Assembly (NCBI RefSeq): GCF_003443655.1
Contig: NZ_CP031941.1
Coordinates: 553,501-617,500 of the forward strand
Length of the DNA: 64,000 nt
Source of the DNA: Nostoc sphaeroides
Lineage (GTDB): Bacteria; Cyanobacteriota; Cyanobacteriia; Cyanobacteriales; Nostocaceae
Reading direction: 5' to 3'
The translations under genes were made by a program, and so were the position numbers. Shown in pieces: positions 10,817 through 19,234 of the stretch. Under the pieces are notes generated by a model. The model was not told where the DNA came from. It ran no database searches and was given only the letters and a program-made list of their open reading frames with translations. Numbering within the stretch: position 1 is the stretch's first letter; the number at the start of each line of letters is the position of its first letter.

Positions 10817-11995
10817 TCATTGGTTGTTGATATATTTCTCTACGAGCATAAGTAACTCAGTGTCTGTAAATGGTTTTGTTAAATAATCTGTTGCCCCGAC
10901 CATACTAGCTTTGACTCGATCAATAAATCCATCTTTACCAGTAAGCATGATAATTGGTGTGAGCCGAAATGCTGTTGAATGTCGCAGCATGGCGCAAACC
11001 TCGTACCCCTCCAATTCCGACATGGCAATGTCGCATAAAATCAAATCTGGTTTGAGTTGAAAAACCAGACTCAGTGCCTCTAAAGGATTGGTAAGAGCGA
11101 TAGCTTCATAACCTTGTGCTTGTAAGATCGAATTTATAGTCTCACCGATGGCGATCGCATCGTCAATACATACTATCCGCCCCCTGTGTTTTCCCTTCAA
11201 TTCCTCGTTATCAGTGGGTACATCTGTTTTAGTTGTATCTGAATATACTAGCTGTAGCCAACTCTGTTGCACATAAGGATATATGGCCTTGGCGACTGTC
11301 AAAATGTCTCGGTTGAGATAGCGAGCCAGTTGACGCAAGGATGTTTTACCATCAGCCCAATGCTGTAATTTCTCTACAGTTGCTTCTGGTAGTGAGGATT
11401 GTAGCTGAACTTTGTCAGATAGCACTGGCAATTGTTCTGGAGACTGAATATGTGGATACAGTTGCTTCCACTCTTGCACCTGCTTCGTAATTTTTGTAAT
11501 AAGTGGAGCAATCTCGAAAGTGTTTAATTGCGGGGCAAGTGCCGCACCCTGATGGAAAATGAAGTTCCCTTGGTGTAAACTCAGCAGGTCAAAGAGAGTT
11601 TCATGTACCAAGCCGTGAATGATACTACCAGCTATCTTGGGGTTGATAATATTCCGCTCCAAGAGTGCCCACAGATAGGCATACTCTGGCGCGTCGGTTG
11701 GTGGTAAGGAGGCAATTTGTTTGTCGCTAAGTCGCATCTCGACTCGATAATGACGTAAATAATCGCTAATTCTGGATAAATTACTCTCACCTTCTTGGCA
11801 ATAGATAATTTGACCATTGCGGAAAAAGACGAACCAAGACTGGTGTTTGAGACGATCAATGCTTGCTCCCTCTCCACCCAGTTTGTTGTTATGGTGAGAG
11901 CTAGTAGCTCTTACCCATAGTTGCCCAGTTCGTTGTCCCAACTCAATCAATTGCAGGATACTGCAAATATCAATTTCATTTAAATTTCCCTGCAT
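10817..11995 (-). CDS. hmpA: PATAN-domain response regulator HmpA
   Basis: PatA-type regulator of 392 residues. The N-terminal region begins MQGNLNEIDICSILQLIELG, typical of the PATAN (DUF4388-like) domain, and continues with a helical middle segment. The C-terminal REC domain starts near residue 273 (RIVCIDDAIAIGE), with phospho-Asp in LILCDIAMSELEG and Lys in DYLTKPFTD. Homologues include PatA (heterocyst pattern) and PixG/PilG-type phototaxis regulators. First gene of the hmp operon, divergent from hmpF. Confidence 0.88.
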   Translation of the reverse strand: MQGNLNEIDICSILQLIELGQRTGQLWVRATSSHHNNKLGGEGASIDRLKHQSWFVFFRNGQIIYCQEGESNLSRISDYLRHYRVEMRLSDKQIASLPPTDAPEYAYLWALLERNIINPKIAGSIIHGLVHETLFDLLSLHQGNFIFHQGAALAPQLNTFEIAPLITKITKQVQEWKQLYPHIQSPEQLPVLSDKVQLQSSLPEATVEKLQHWADGKTSLRQLARYLNRDILTVAKAIYPYVQQSWLQLVYSDTTKTDVPTDNEELKGKHRGRIVCIDDAIAIGETINSILQAQGYEAIALTNPLEALSLVFQLKPDLILCDIAMSELEGYEVCAMLRHSTAFRLTPIIMLTGKDGFIDRVKASMVGATDYLTKPFTDTELLMLVEKYINNQ

Positions 11996-12374
11996 TTAGC
12001 TAAAAAGCGCTCCTTAAGTATTGCTAAATTGTGAATTACGACTTCTTCTTTAAGTATTAATTATGGGGTACTGAAAATATTTATACCCTGTTTTTTATTG
12101 TCATTAGGAAATACATTAAGCCATAAACCTTAATATTTCGTAATATATTTCGATAAAGCTAGTGTTAACACGGAAGTCATCATCACTGTCATCAGTACAA
12201 AATATAAAGGCGCGATCAACTCGCTTTTATAAATATCAAGACGTAATATCTTCACGTCTATAGTTTTGTCTGTCTTGTTCTCCTAAGCTTGGGTTCAGCG
12301 AGACAAGTTAACAGAATTATTTAAGGTATATCCCAAAACATAAACTTTAAGTGCATCAATAAAGGACTAACGGT
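11996..12374. promoter_or_regulatory. divergent hmpA / hmpF intergenic region
   Basis: A 379-bp AT-rich region between divergent hmpA (minus) and hmpF (plus), which must hold both promoters. In Nostoc punctiforme these genes are induced in hormogonia by a sigma-factor cascade. Possible short motifs are GGGGTACT at 12065-12072 and GGATATACC on the minus strand near 12325-12333. I cannot place a promoter with confidence by eye. Confidence 0.5.
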
Positions 12375-14132
12375 GTGCTGTATTTAGCAGAAGTACAAAA
12401 ACAGAAAGGTGGTTTACTCAGTGGCGGTGGCAAAACTGAACTGAAGCTATTGGCTTGTCAGCGAACTGACCAGAATTGGAGTACTGTGTCAGAAGAAGTG
12501 ATTGGCGCCGAGGACGCAAGCAAATTAAATGATGGTGCTTTGGTACTGGTTGAACTGAATCCAAATCGTCAAGTACAACGGATTCAAGAAGCAGGGCGGC
12601 CACTAGTCAACATTTTGCAGAATTTTTCCCGCCAATTGGAGAAATTTAAGCTCAAGGAAGATGAAATTGATCAGTGGAAGCAATCGCTAACGTTTCAGGC
12701 GCAAGAGTTGAATCGCCGGGAAATGGACATGGAAGTGCGCTCAGAACAGTTGCAAAATATGGAGGATGAGTTGCAACAACTGGAGCAGCAAAAACAGGAA
12801 GTTGACACATCCCGCCAGGAAATTGAACGGTTACAAACAGAAGTTGAGCGCAACCGCCTAGAATTGGAAGGCGCTTGGGAGCATTTGCGGGGTGAGCAGC
12901 GCCGCTTGGAGGAACGTCTTGCAGATTTCCAACAGGGGACGGTTTTAGATGAGGAGCAAAGTCGGGTAATGAGTGAGTTACTCGATCGCTTGTCTAGTCG
13001 TGTTGCTCCCACGGAAGCAGTCAGAGAACACCTGCATCTGGCCTTTGAATTGGTCGAAAAGCAGCAAGCGACTCTTACCCCGCACTGGCAAAAACTGGAG
13101 GAGCAAAAAATTGCGATCGCACAACAGCAAGAAGAAGTGGAGCGTTTGTCACAAACCTTTAGCGATCGCCAAAATGCATTGCAACAAGCACAAAATTCTC
13201 TAGTCCAGCACACAGCCCAATTGCAAATAAATACAGCAGACCTTAGCAGCAAGCAAGAGTATGTTCGGATAATCAAAGAGCAGCTACGAAACGCCGAAGA
13301 GTTATATCAACAGATTCACTCTTTGTCCGCGTCTGGTGGTGTAATTATCGGCCAGCAAGCTGATGTGGAAGCTTTAGATAAAATGCCTTTAGAAGAACTG
13401 CAAAAGATAGTGCAAGATTTGCAGTATAAGTTAGAAATAGATGCTAGCTTTGTTCATGATCAAGAACAAGAATTGAAATATAAACAAGAAGCTATAGAAG
13501 AACTGCAAACTAAATTAAATCACGCATCTGACCAAGACCATATCAATTTGCAACTGGAACTAACAGATGAAAAAGACCTCTATCAGATGCTAAACTCCAG
13601 TTTGGTGGGGCAACGCCGCAATATGTTGCAGCATCAAAAGTTTCTCAAGCAACACCAAGCTGTATTGCTACGGCGACAAGGACATACTGTTGTTGAAGAA
13701 GAAGAGGGTAATAAAGTTAATTTAGAACCGATTCTGTTACAAATTGAAACCCAGCGACAACAATATTCACAGGAAGTCCAAAAGCTAGAACGTGAAATTG
13801 ATCAGATTCGTTCTGGTATTGAGCTAAATCAGGGAATGATTGACAATCAAACTCACGATTTAGACGAAAAGCGCCAAGAACTGAAAGCGATCGAGGAAAA
13901 CTTGCTATCTCTACGAAGAACAACTGCCCAATGTTGTGGTCGAGTGAATCTCTATCAAGAAGCACTACAACCAATTCAGGATTGTCTAGATGGATTACGG
14001 CAAAAGCTGCAAGGAATTAGAGAATCTTTGGATCAATTCCAGGAAACTGGTGATTATCAAGTCCAAGCGATCGCTCAGTTGCGTCATACTCTCCAAAGTT
14101 TAATGTCTCAGCCACAATTATTAGCCTCTTAA
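12375..14132 (+). CDS. hmpF: coiled-coil motility protein HmpF
   Basis: Protein of 585 residues with a small N-terminal domain (MLYLAEVQKQKGGLLSGGGK to about residue 80) followed by almost continuous Gln/Glu-rich coiled coil. It has no signal peptide or membrane segment. Divergent placement next to hmpA and the N-terminal sequence match HmpF of Nostoc punctiforme, reported to localise dynamically at cell poles and to be required for type IV pilus motility. The start is GTG at 12375. Name from context and recalled sequence character. Confidence 0.85.
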   Translation: MLYLAEVQKQKGGLLSGGGKTELKLLACQRTDQNWSTVSEEVIGAEDASKLNDGALVLVELNPNRQVQRIQEAGRPLVNILQNFSRQLEKFKLKEDEIDQWKQSLTFQAQELNRREMDMEVRSEQLQNMEDELQQLEQQKQEVDTSRQEIERLQTEVERNRLELEGAWEHLRGEQRRLEERLADFQQGTVLDEEQSRVMSELLDRLSSRVAPTEAVREHLHLAFELVEKQQATLTPHWQKLEEQKIAIAQQQEEVERLSQTFSDRQNALQQAQNSLVQHTAQLQINTADLSSKQEYVRIIKEQLRNAEELYQQIHSLSASGGVIIGQQADVEALDKMPLEELQKIVQDLQYKLEIDASFVHDQEQELKYKQEAIEELQTKLNHASDQDHINLQLELTDEKDLYQMLNSSLVGQRRNMLQHQKFLKQHQAVLLRRQGHTVVEEEEGNKVNLEPILLQIETQRQQYSQEVQKLEREIDQIRSGIELNQGMIDNQTHDLDEKRQELKAIEENLLSLRRTTAQCCGRVNLYQEALQPIQDCLDGLRQKLQGIRESLDQFQETGDYQVQAIAQLRHTLQSLMSQPQLLAS

Positions 14133-14186
14133 CAAGTTCTGGGGCTTTTATGAAATCAAATATTATATAGTATTTCTCTGCTATTT

Positions 14187-14217
14187 AGTTAGGCTTTAGC
14201 CCTAACTTATTTTTTTG
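14187..14217 (+). terminator. intrinsic terminator after hmpF
   Basis: Stem AGTTAGG / CCTAACT around a seven-base loop, followed by a TTATTTTTTT run, 55 bases after the hmpF stop codon. Good match to a factor-independent terminator on the plus strand. Confidence 0.65.
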
Positions 14218-14245
14218 GGCTTTAGCCAAACTACGAACTTCGTTA

Positions 14246-14647
14246 TTATTCCATAAATAAACTAGATTCTACATTAAAAAAATCTCCCAGCTTACGCGCT
14301 TGTTCTGTATTTATCTTCTCTTGTCCATTTAAAATATTATCAAGCAAATCTTCTGTCCCTAAAAGCGCTACTAAATCATCTCTACTTATCTCAGATTCCT
14401 TTAAAATAAATAACAACATAGATAAAGGATTATTCTGCTGGGTTAGCTGATAATATTCTTGTTCAAACTTTTCAATTAAAGTAATTAATAACTGATAAAG
14501 TTCGTCTTCTTCTGGGGTGCGTTCCCGATGCATTAAATCTTCCACTATTCCTAAAGCTTGCTCATTTTCAACTTCACTTTTTATCAGCTTGGGAAGATAA
14601 GCTGTTAATAATTCCTTGTATTTCTCTGGATTAAAAGTAAGGGTCAT
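14246..14647 (-). CDS. higA: HigA-like antitoxin, helix-turn-helix
   Basis: Antitoxin-type protein of 133 residues. The N-terminal half is helical and acidic (RERTPEEDELYQLLITLIEKFE). The C-terminal half is an HTH of the HigA kind (LKESEISRDDLVALLGTEDLLDNILNG), expected to bind its own operator and neutralise the toxin. The ATG at 14647 gives MTLTF and overlaps the end of the toxin gene by 17 bases. Toxin-first order is typical of higBA. The pair may be chromosomal cargo with no host role. Confidence 0.82.
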   Translation of the reverse strand: MTLTFNPEKYKELLTAYLPKLIKSEVENEQALGIVEDLMHRERTPEEDELYQLLITLIEKFEQEYYQLTQQNNPLSMLLFILKESEISRDDLVALLGTEDLLDNILNGQEKINTEQARKLGDFFNVESSLFME

Positions 14648-14930
14648 TTTTCCAGTTCTCCTTATCATATTCAGCATGAGTGAGGATATATTTAATATAA
14701 ATTAACTGTCCTTCATAATCTATACTAACAATCAAGCGATATTTATTTCCTTTAATATTGAATACTGTAAAGTTACCAACAGCTTCAGCTTTAATAAAAA
14801 TTTGCTGTACTTCAACTAAATTTGACCATTTCGCTTTAGTAGCAACTTTATACCAATTGCTTAATGCTTCCTGACAATCTGCATGGTTTTCTGCATATTC
14901 TCTTAAGATTCTAAAACTAATAATGTGCAT
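14631..14930 (-). CDS. higB: HigB-like toxin (RelE superfamily)
   Basis: Small basic protein of 99 residues, a presumed ribosome-dependent mRNA interferase. Features of the HigB family seen here: MHIISFRILREYAENHADC, the helix LSNWYKVATKAKWSNLVEV, the strand FNIKGNKYRLIVSI and the end YIKYILTHAEYDK. I prefer the ATG at 14930 (MHIIS); a TTG at 14945 would add five residues. It is directly followed by the overlapping antitoxin gene. Confidence 0.85.
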   Translation of the reverse strand: MHIISFRILREYAENHADCQEALSNWYKVATKAKWSNLVEVQQIFIKAEAVGNFTVFNIKGNKYRLIVSIDYEGQLIYIKYILTHAEYDKENWKNDPYF

Positions 14931-14960
14931 CGTCACTGATAACAAAAAGACTTGAAATAA

Positions 14961-15977
14961 TTATTTCAAACAAATCCAGTCGCCTTCTACTTGAGCGATC
15001 GCACCACCAGGAAATGGATCGGTTTGCGATCGGTTGGGCGCTATAATTAAAGCCGTTAATTTCTCGATGTGTTCAAAACTGGGGGCATCAGCCAGTATTT
15101 GCTGCAATACCTGACGCATCACCCGACGTTGCAACGCCAATGGTGCTTTCTGCAATACCCGACGATTTAAGCGTAAGGGGAGTGGGGAGTGGGGAGTGGG
15201 GAGTAGGGGAGAAAGAGGTAATTTTTCATCACACATGCCCAATGCCTCATCCCGTAACTGCTGGGCAGCTTTTTCTAAATATTCCACTTCTGCTTGGAGA
15301 AGTTCTGCTGTTTGGGCTAAGGCTGATTCTACTTGAGGGTTGAAATTTATCCGCAAATATGGTAATAACTCTTGGCGAATGCGGTTGCGGGCGTATTGCA
15401 AATCTTGATTGGTGGAATCTTCCCAAATTGGCAATTTAAATTCTTGACAAAATTGCTCTGTTTGTGAGCGAGTAATTTCTAACAGTGGACGCACTAGCAT
15501 AATGCCTGTAGTTAGAGGGCGTTGCCAAGTTAGGGCTTGTAAGCCATCAGCACCAGTACCGCGAATTAAATTGTAGAGGAGAGTTTCGGCGCGATCGCTG
15601 GCGGTGTGTCCTGTAACAATATACTGATAATTATTTGCTTTGGCGATCGCACTTAAAGCTTGATAGCGCCAATCGCGTGCAGCAGCCTCACTATTTATAG
15701 ATTCCTTCGCTGTTTCTAAATAAAAGGATACACCCCAACTTTTAGCTAAGTTTTCGACGTGGTTAGCATTAGCTTCGGAGTCAGAACGCCAACGATGATC
15801 GCAGTGAGCAATACCTAAATTCCATCCCCATTTGGATTGTAAATCTAAAAGTAATTTTATTAAACACAGAGAATCCTGTCCGCCGGAGACAGCGATTAAT
15901 AAACGCTGGTTGCGTTCAAATAAGTGACGCGATCGCATGGTGCGATGGATTTTTGCATGTAGAGGAGTCCATACCAT
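14961..15977 (-). CDS. tilS: tRNA(Ile)-lysidine synthetase
   Basis: Essential tRNA-modifying enzyme of 338 residues that converts the wobble C of tRNA-Ile(CAU) to lysidine. The PP-loop ATPase signature SGGQDS is near residue 32, with ATP-site segments GIAHCDHRWR and VTGHTASDRAETLLYNLIRG. The C-terminal part is short, as usual in cyanobacteria. Near residues 250-268 the reading frame passes through a tandem GTGGGGA repeat at 15177-15208 (PLSPLLPTPHSPLPL), which looks like an intergenic-type repeat taken in frame. It is 12 bases downstream of the Uma2 gene. Confidence 0.93.
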   Translation of the reverse strand: MVWTPLHAKIHRTMRSRHLFERNQRLLIAVSGGQDSLCLIKLLLDLQSKWGWNLGIAHCDHRWRSDSEANANHVENLAKSWGVSFYLETAKESINSEAAARDWRYQALSAIAKANNYQYIVTGHTASDRAETLLYNLIRGTGADGLQALTWQRPLTTGIMLVRPLLEITRSQTEQFCQEFKLPIWEDSTNQDLQYARNRIRQELLPYLRINFNPQVESALAQTAELLQAEVEYLEKAAQQLRDEALGMCDEKLPLSPLLPTPHSPLPLRLNRRVLQKAPLALQRRVMRQVLQQILADAPSFEHIEKLTALIIAPNRSQTDPFPGGAIAQVEGDWICLK

Positions 15978-15989
15978 TTTTAGAACTTC

Positions 15990-16607
15990 TCATAGTTTTT
16001 GGATTTGACTTGCAGCAATAACTTGTTTAACAGTTAACGCTAGTTCGGGGAAAGTAGTAGAGAGAATGCGGTCATTGCCGGTAAACTTTTGGACTTGGTA
16101 GTGGCCCTCAACCAATTGGTAAACAAAAACCGTGGGGAGTTTGGGATTACCGAGATAAGCACGAGAAGCGATCGCTAGATAATCCACAATCCAATATTCA
16201 ATGATACCAAGTCGCTGATACTCATCTAATTTGTCAACATAATCATCATCCCAGTTTGTTGAGGTAACTTCTACAGCAAGTTGAATCGGCTCAATCAGCG
16301 CCCCATAAGCTAAAACATTACTGTTCCACTGTGATGCACTAACTACGCTTACATCTGGATTTCTGCCTTGTTCTTGCCCAGCATCAGTAAACGTCCTGAT
16401 GATGATATCTTTGTCAGCAATATATTCAAGTCCCAAGCGTCTAATTTCATCATTGAAAGCAAGCATTAAAAACCTTGCGACATTCTTATGCGCTCTAGTT
16501 GCCTCCACTGGTATAATCACTCCATCGATCAGTTCGTAAATGCCACCATCAGGGTATTGCTCTAGAAACTCTTCAAAAGTTAGTTTTTTAACTGGAGTCT
16601 GAACCAT
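15990..16607 (-). CDS. Uma2 family (DUF820) putative endonuclease
   Basis: Protein of 205 residues with the PD-(D/E)XK-like fold of the Uma2 family, very common in cyanobacteria and of unclear role. Seen here: TFEEFLEQYPDGGIYELIDG, GRNPDVSVVS, the LAVEVTSTNW core strand with Glu, then YQRLGIIEYWIVD. The ATG at 16607 (MVQTP) has GCAGGTGA upstream; a GTG at 16616 is the alternative. Adjacent to tilS on the same strand. Confidence 0.85.
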   Translation of the reverse strand: MVQTPVKKLTFEEFLEQYPDGGIYELIDGVIIPVEATRAHKNVARFLMLAFNDEIRRLGLEYIADKDIIIRTFTDAGQEQGRNPDVSVVSASQWNSNVLAYGALIEPIQLAVEVTSTNWDDDYVDKLDEYQRLGIIEYWIVDYLAIASRAYLGNPKLPTVFVYQLVEGHYQVQKFTGNDRILSTTFPELALTVKQVIAASQIQKL

Positions 16608-16650
16608 ATTGTTCACCTGCTAAAAAAGGACTTAAAGTAATTGATAATGA

Positions 16651-18062
16651 TGCTCCTACATTGCTAATACCGTTTCAAATCTTAACTTCGAACCTCTGGG
16701 TGCTTTGGCTGGGGCAGATTTAATTAAAAAGTATAATCGTCTGGATTCGTTTAATGGCAGTTGGCAATTTCAGCCAGATTTGCCGGAACGTGCCAAACAA
16801 GCAGCAGATGGAAATCCTCGGCTGTTGGAATGGTTAGATCAGATTTTGCAAAATTCCCCGAAGTCGCCAGAAGCCGAGAGGGGAGTTGAGATGATTCTGC
16901 AAAAGATGGCAGATAAGGAAAAGGAATTTCGTGAGGATATTTTGGCACAGGAATTGCTGAAGCAGCAAACTCCAGCTTTGCGTCTTATGCTGGGGAAGTT
17001 GTTGGTGTATGAGTTACCTGTTCCTCTAGCTGCTATTTCCCCGATTTGTGAGGATATCTCAAGTTGGGAAAGTCATATTCAACGCGCTGAAATTTTGGGT
17101 TTGTTGGAAGTTACCCTCACCAACAACACAGAGAGGTTGTATCGTGTTCCCCGGATTTTGTCACCGTTGCTAGAGTTTCCAGAAAACCCCAAGGGTGAAG
17201 AGTTGTATAAACAAGCTGCACAAATTTTGTATCGCCTGTGGTGGGAAGAGGTGGAAAGTTCTACGGAGGTACAAGACTTAGAAATTCATCGCTTGGCTTT
17301 GCTGGGGAAGGATGAAGAAATTGCAGGGAAAATAGGTAGTTCATTGGCGAACCGCTTGTGGAATCAAAGTCGATTTCGAGAAGCAATACATCTGTGCAAA
17401 TCAACTTTAGAAATTACTAAAAACCATAGTGTTCTCAGAGAAATTGCTTATTGTGAACACCAAATAGGTGAGGTTGATCAAGCATTAAACTATTACGAAC
17501 AAGCTTTAAATCTTTGTCCCGCAGAAGACGAACGAGAATTAGCATTAATTTATAATCATTTTGGGATGCTGAAAGATGACAAAGGGGAAATGGATGAAGC
17601 GATCGCACTCTACAATCAGTGCTTGGAAATAACTGAACGTATTGGTAATGTCCAAGGTAAAGCCGTAACTTTGCACCAACTGGGAATGATCTACGCCAAC
17701 AAAGGGGAAGTGGATGAAGCGATCGCACTCTACAATCAGTCTTTGGAAATAAATGAACGCATTGGTAATGTCCTAACCAAAGCGATGACGTTGAACAATC
17801 TGGGATATATCTACGCCAACAAGAGGAAGTGGATCAAGCGATCGCACTTTTCAATCAGTCTTTGGAAATATTTGAAAGCATTGGTGATGTCCAAGGCAAA
17901 GCAATGACTCTGTGGTGGTTAGGATATTTGGCAGAACAGCAGGGTGAATACACTAAAGCGATATCCTATTTGCAACCAGCTTTAGAGATTTTGCAGCGAT
18001 TGAAGTCACCGGATGCTGAAAGTGTGAGTGCAAGTCTTGATAGGGTAATGGGTAATTCGTAA
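16651..18062 (+). pseudogene. decayed TPR protein gene, 5'-truncated and frameshifted
   Basis: Remnant of a tetratricopeptide protein. The open frame can be read from 16651 without a proper start (a TTG at 16705 is the first candidate). It begins in a segment ending GNPRLLEWLDQIL, which resembles the helical part after a P-loop ATPase core, so the ATPase part seems lost. TPR units follow: DEAIALYNQ(C/S)LEI.ERIGNV repeated. At about 17820-17830 the repeat reads AACAAGAGGAAGTGG where its earlier copy has AACAAAGGGGAAGTGG, a one-base loss that shifts the frame. TPR units then continue in another frame (DQAIALFNQSLEIFESIG) to the stop at 18062. A sequencing error at the shift cannot be excluded. 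Confidence 0.75.
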
Positions 18063-18078
18063 TTCGTAATTCGTAATT
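18051..18078. repeat. short tandem heptamer repeat (TAATTCG)
   Basis: Four copies of a TAATTCG heptamer follow and overlap the end of the TPR remnant. The same heptamer recurs after the ferrochelatase-like gene near 57507-57530. Confidence 0.8.
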
Positions 18079-18160
18079 ACAGGACGGAAAGATTTTTTGT
18101 CTCACGCAAAGGCGCAAAGAAGAACGCGAGAGTGTTTTCTAAATAAATCAAAATTGCTGT

Positions 18161-18405
18161 AATGAGTCTTTAATACTCGTGGACGAGTCTTTTATACTCG
18201 CGCGAGAGTCTTTGATACTCGTGAATGAGTCTTTGATACTCGCGGACGAGTCTTTTATACTCGTGGACGAGTCTTTTATACTCGCGCGAGAGTCTTTGAT
18301 ACTCGCGGACGAGTCTTTGATACTCGTGAATGAGTTTTGGATACTCGTGAATGAGTCTTTGATACTCATGGACGAGTCTTTGATACTCGTGAATGAGTCT
18401 TTGAA
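18161..18405. repeat. 11-copy 21-bp tandem repeat of small palindromes
   Basis: Eleven units of 21 bp (18175-18405, with a partial unit before). Each is ACTCG(T/C)GNAYGAGT followed by CTTT(T/G)AT. Each unit holds a short inverted repeat (ACTCG...CGAGT), so either strand could fold into a row of hairpins. Because 21 is divisible by 3, both strands are open in some frame (heptads like ESLILVN on plus, SIKDSSA on minus). I see no start or context supporting a gene. Confidence 0.85.
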
Positions 18406-18487
18406 CTCCGTTAATGAACCTCAGAGCTTCGTTGATGAACCTCGGAGCTTCATTTGTGAACCTCGCAATGTTGTTCGGTTAAGGCAA

Positions 18488-18554
18488 AAGACGCGATAAA
18501 TCGCCGTCTCTACAATAATCATTCCTTTGTAGAGACGGCGATTTATCGCGTCTT
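18488..18554. repeat. long perfect hairpin, 28-bp stem
   Basis: Arms 18488-18515 and 18527-18554 are perfect reverse complements around an 11-base loop. The core GTAGAGACG...CGTCTCTAC belongs to a repeat type also seen at 32281-32307 and 33317-33344. Confidence 0.85.
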
Positions 18555-18612
18555 CGTGATTATGGGATTTATTTCATTAATAGATTTTGATAGCAATTCA
18601 GGTGAGAGAATC

Positions 18613-18645
18613 AGATCCCCGACTTCTTAAAGAAGTCGGGGATCT
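18613..18645. terminator. perfect 16-bp hairpin, terminator-like
   Basis: AGATCCCCGACTTCTT and its reverse complement around a single A, followed by TTTTG. It sits just past the stop of the minus-strand KGK gene and could end transcription from either side. It is also a common dispersed sequence in Nostoc genomes. Confidence 0.5.
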
Positions 18646-18660
18646 TTTGCTCATTGGATA

Positions 18661-18969
18661 TTAATTTTCTACTTGTTTGAGTCTTTGAAAAATTTCATCA
18701 AGTGGTGATTCCGAATCTTCAGGACAAAATTCTAAAGCAAGTCTAACTTTTCCTTTTTTCCACCCCTGAGTACTGAATTGCAAAACCTCACAATTTAATC
18801 CTTGGGTATACAAATTTACTTCATCTGCCTCGTCTGCTCCAATATATTCTTTAATTGCTGTAATCAAATCACGGACTTTAAAAGTTTTAGCAATATTTAA
18901 CTTATTAAAAGTGTCTGGTTCTATAGACACAACTTCATCATGGTTTAGTCTCTCGAATCCATCTTCCAT
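18661..18969 (-). CDS. KGK domain protein
   Basis: Protein of 102 residues belonging to the small KGK family, which is nearly confined to cyanobacteria and has no known function. The name-giving motif is present in WKKGKVRLALEFCPE near the C-terminal third. The first part (HDEVVSIEPDTF, FKVRDLITAIKE) matches the usual family layout, and the length is normal. The ATG at 18969 has AGGAG seven bases upstream, so the start is secure. Confidence 0.8.
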   Translation of the reverse strand: MEDGFERLNHDEVVSIEPDTFNKLNIAKTFKVRDLITAIKEYIGADEADEVNLYTQGLNCEVLQFSTQGWKKGKVRLALEFCPEDSESPLDEIFQRLKQVEN

Positions 18970-19234
18970 AAAAATCTCCTGTCAATAAATCTATATTTTC
19001 CAGAGATATAACAGTTCATCCGAAATAAAATGATAATTTGGTCATTGAGCATTAGTCGTTAATTATTATCGTAATAATTTTTGTATTGCACAAAGGGGCG
19101 AAGAAAAACTCTTCACCCCTCTGCATTTCAACTTAAATACTTAACTCACCATAGTTTTACGTGGGATTTTACTAAGTGCTGAGTTATGAGTAAAAGTAAA
19201 ATACTCAACACTCAGTACTGTCTTAGTGAGGTTT

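Noticed and set aside
12065-12072. A SigJ-type promoter box between hmpA and hmpF
   Set aside because: GGGGTACT is only loosely like the box as I remember it; too uncertain to annotate as a site.
12695-13276. 193-residue minus-strand frame within hmpF
   Set aside because: Antisense of a Gln/Glu-rich coiled coil; the Cys/Ser-rich product is a typical shadow frame.
18175-18405. CRISPR-like array of short repeats
   Set aside because: The repeats are contiguous 21-bp units with no unique spacers and no cas genes near; it is a simple tandem repeat.
18179-18499. Open frame over the 21-bp repeats as a protein gene
   Set aside because: Both strands are open only because the period is a multiple of three; no ribosome binding site and no family signature.
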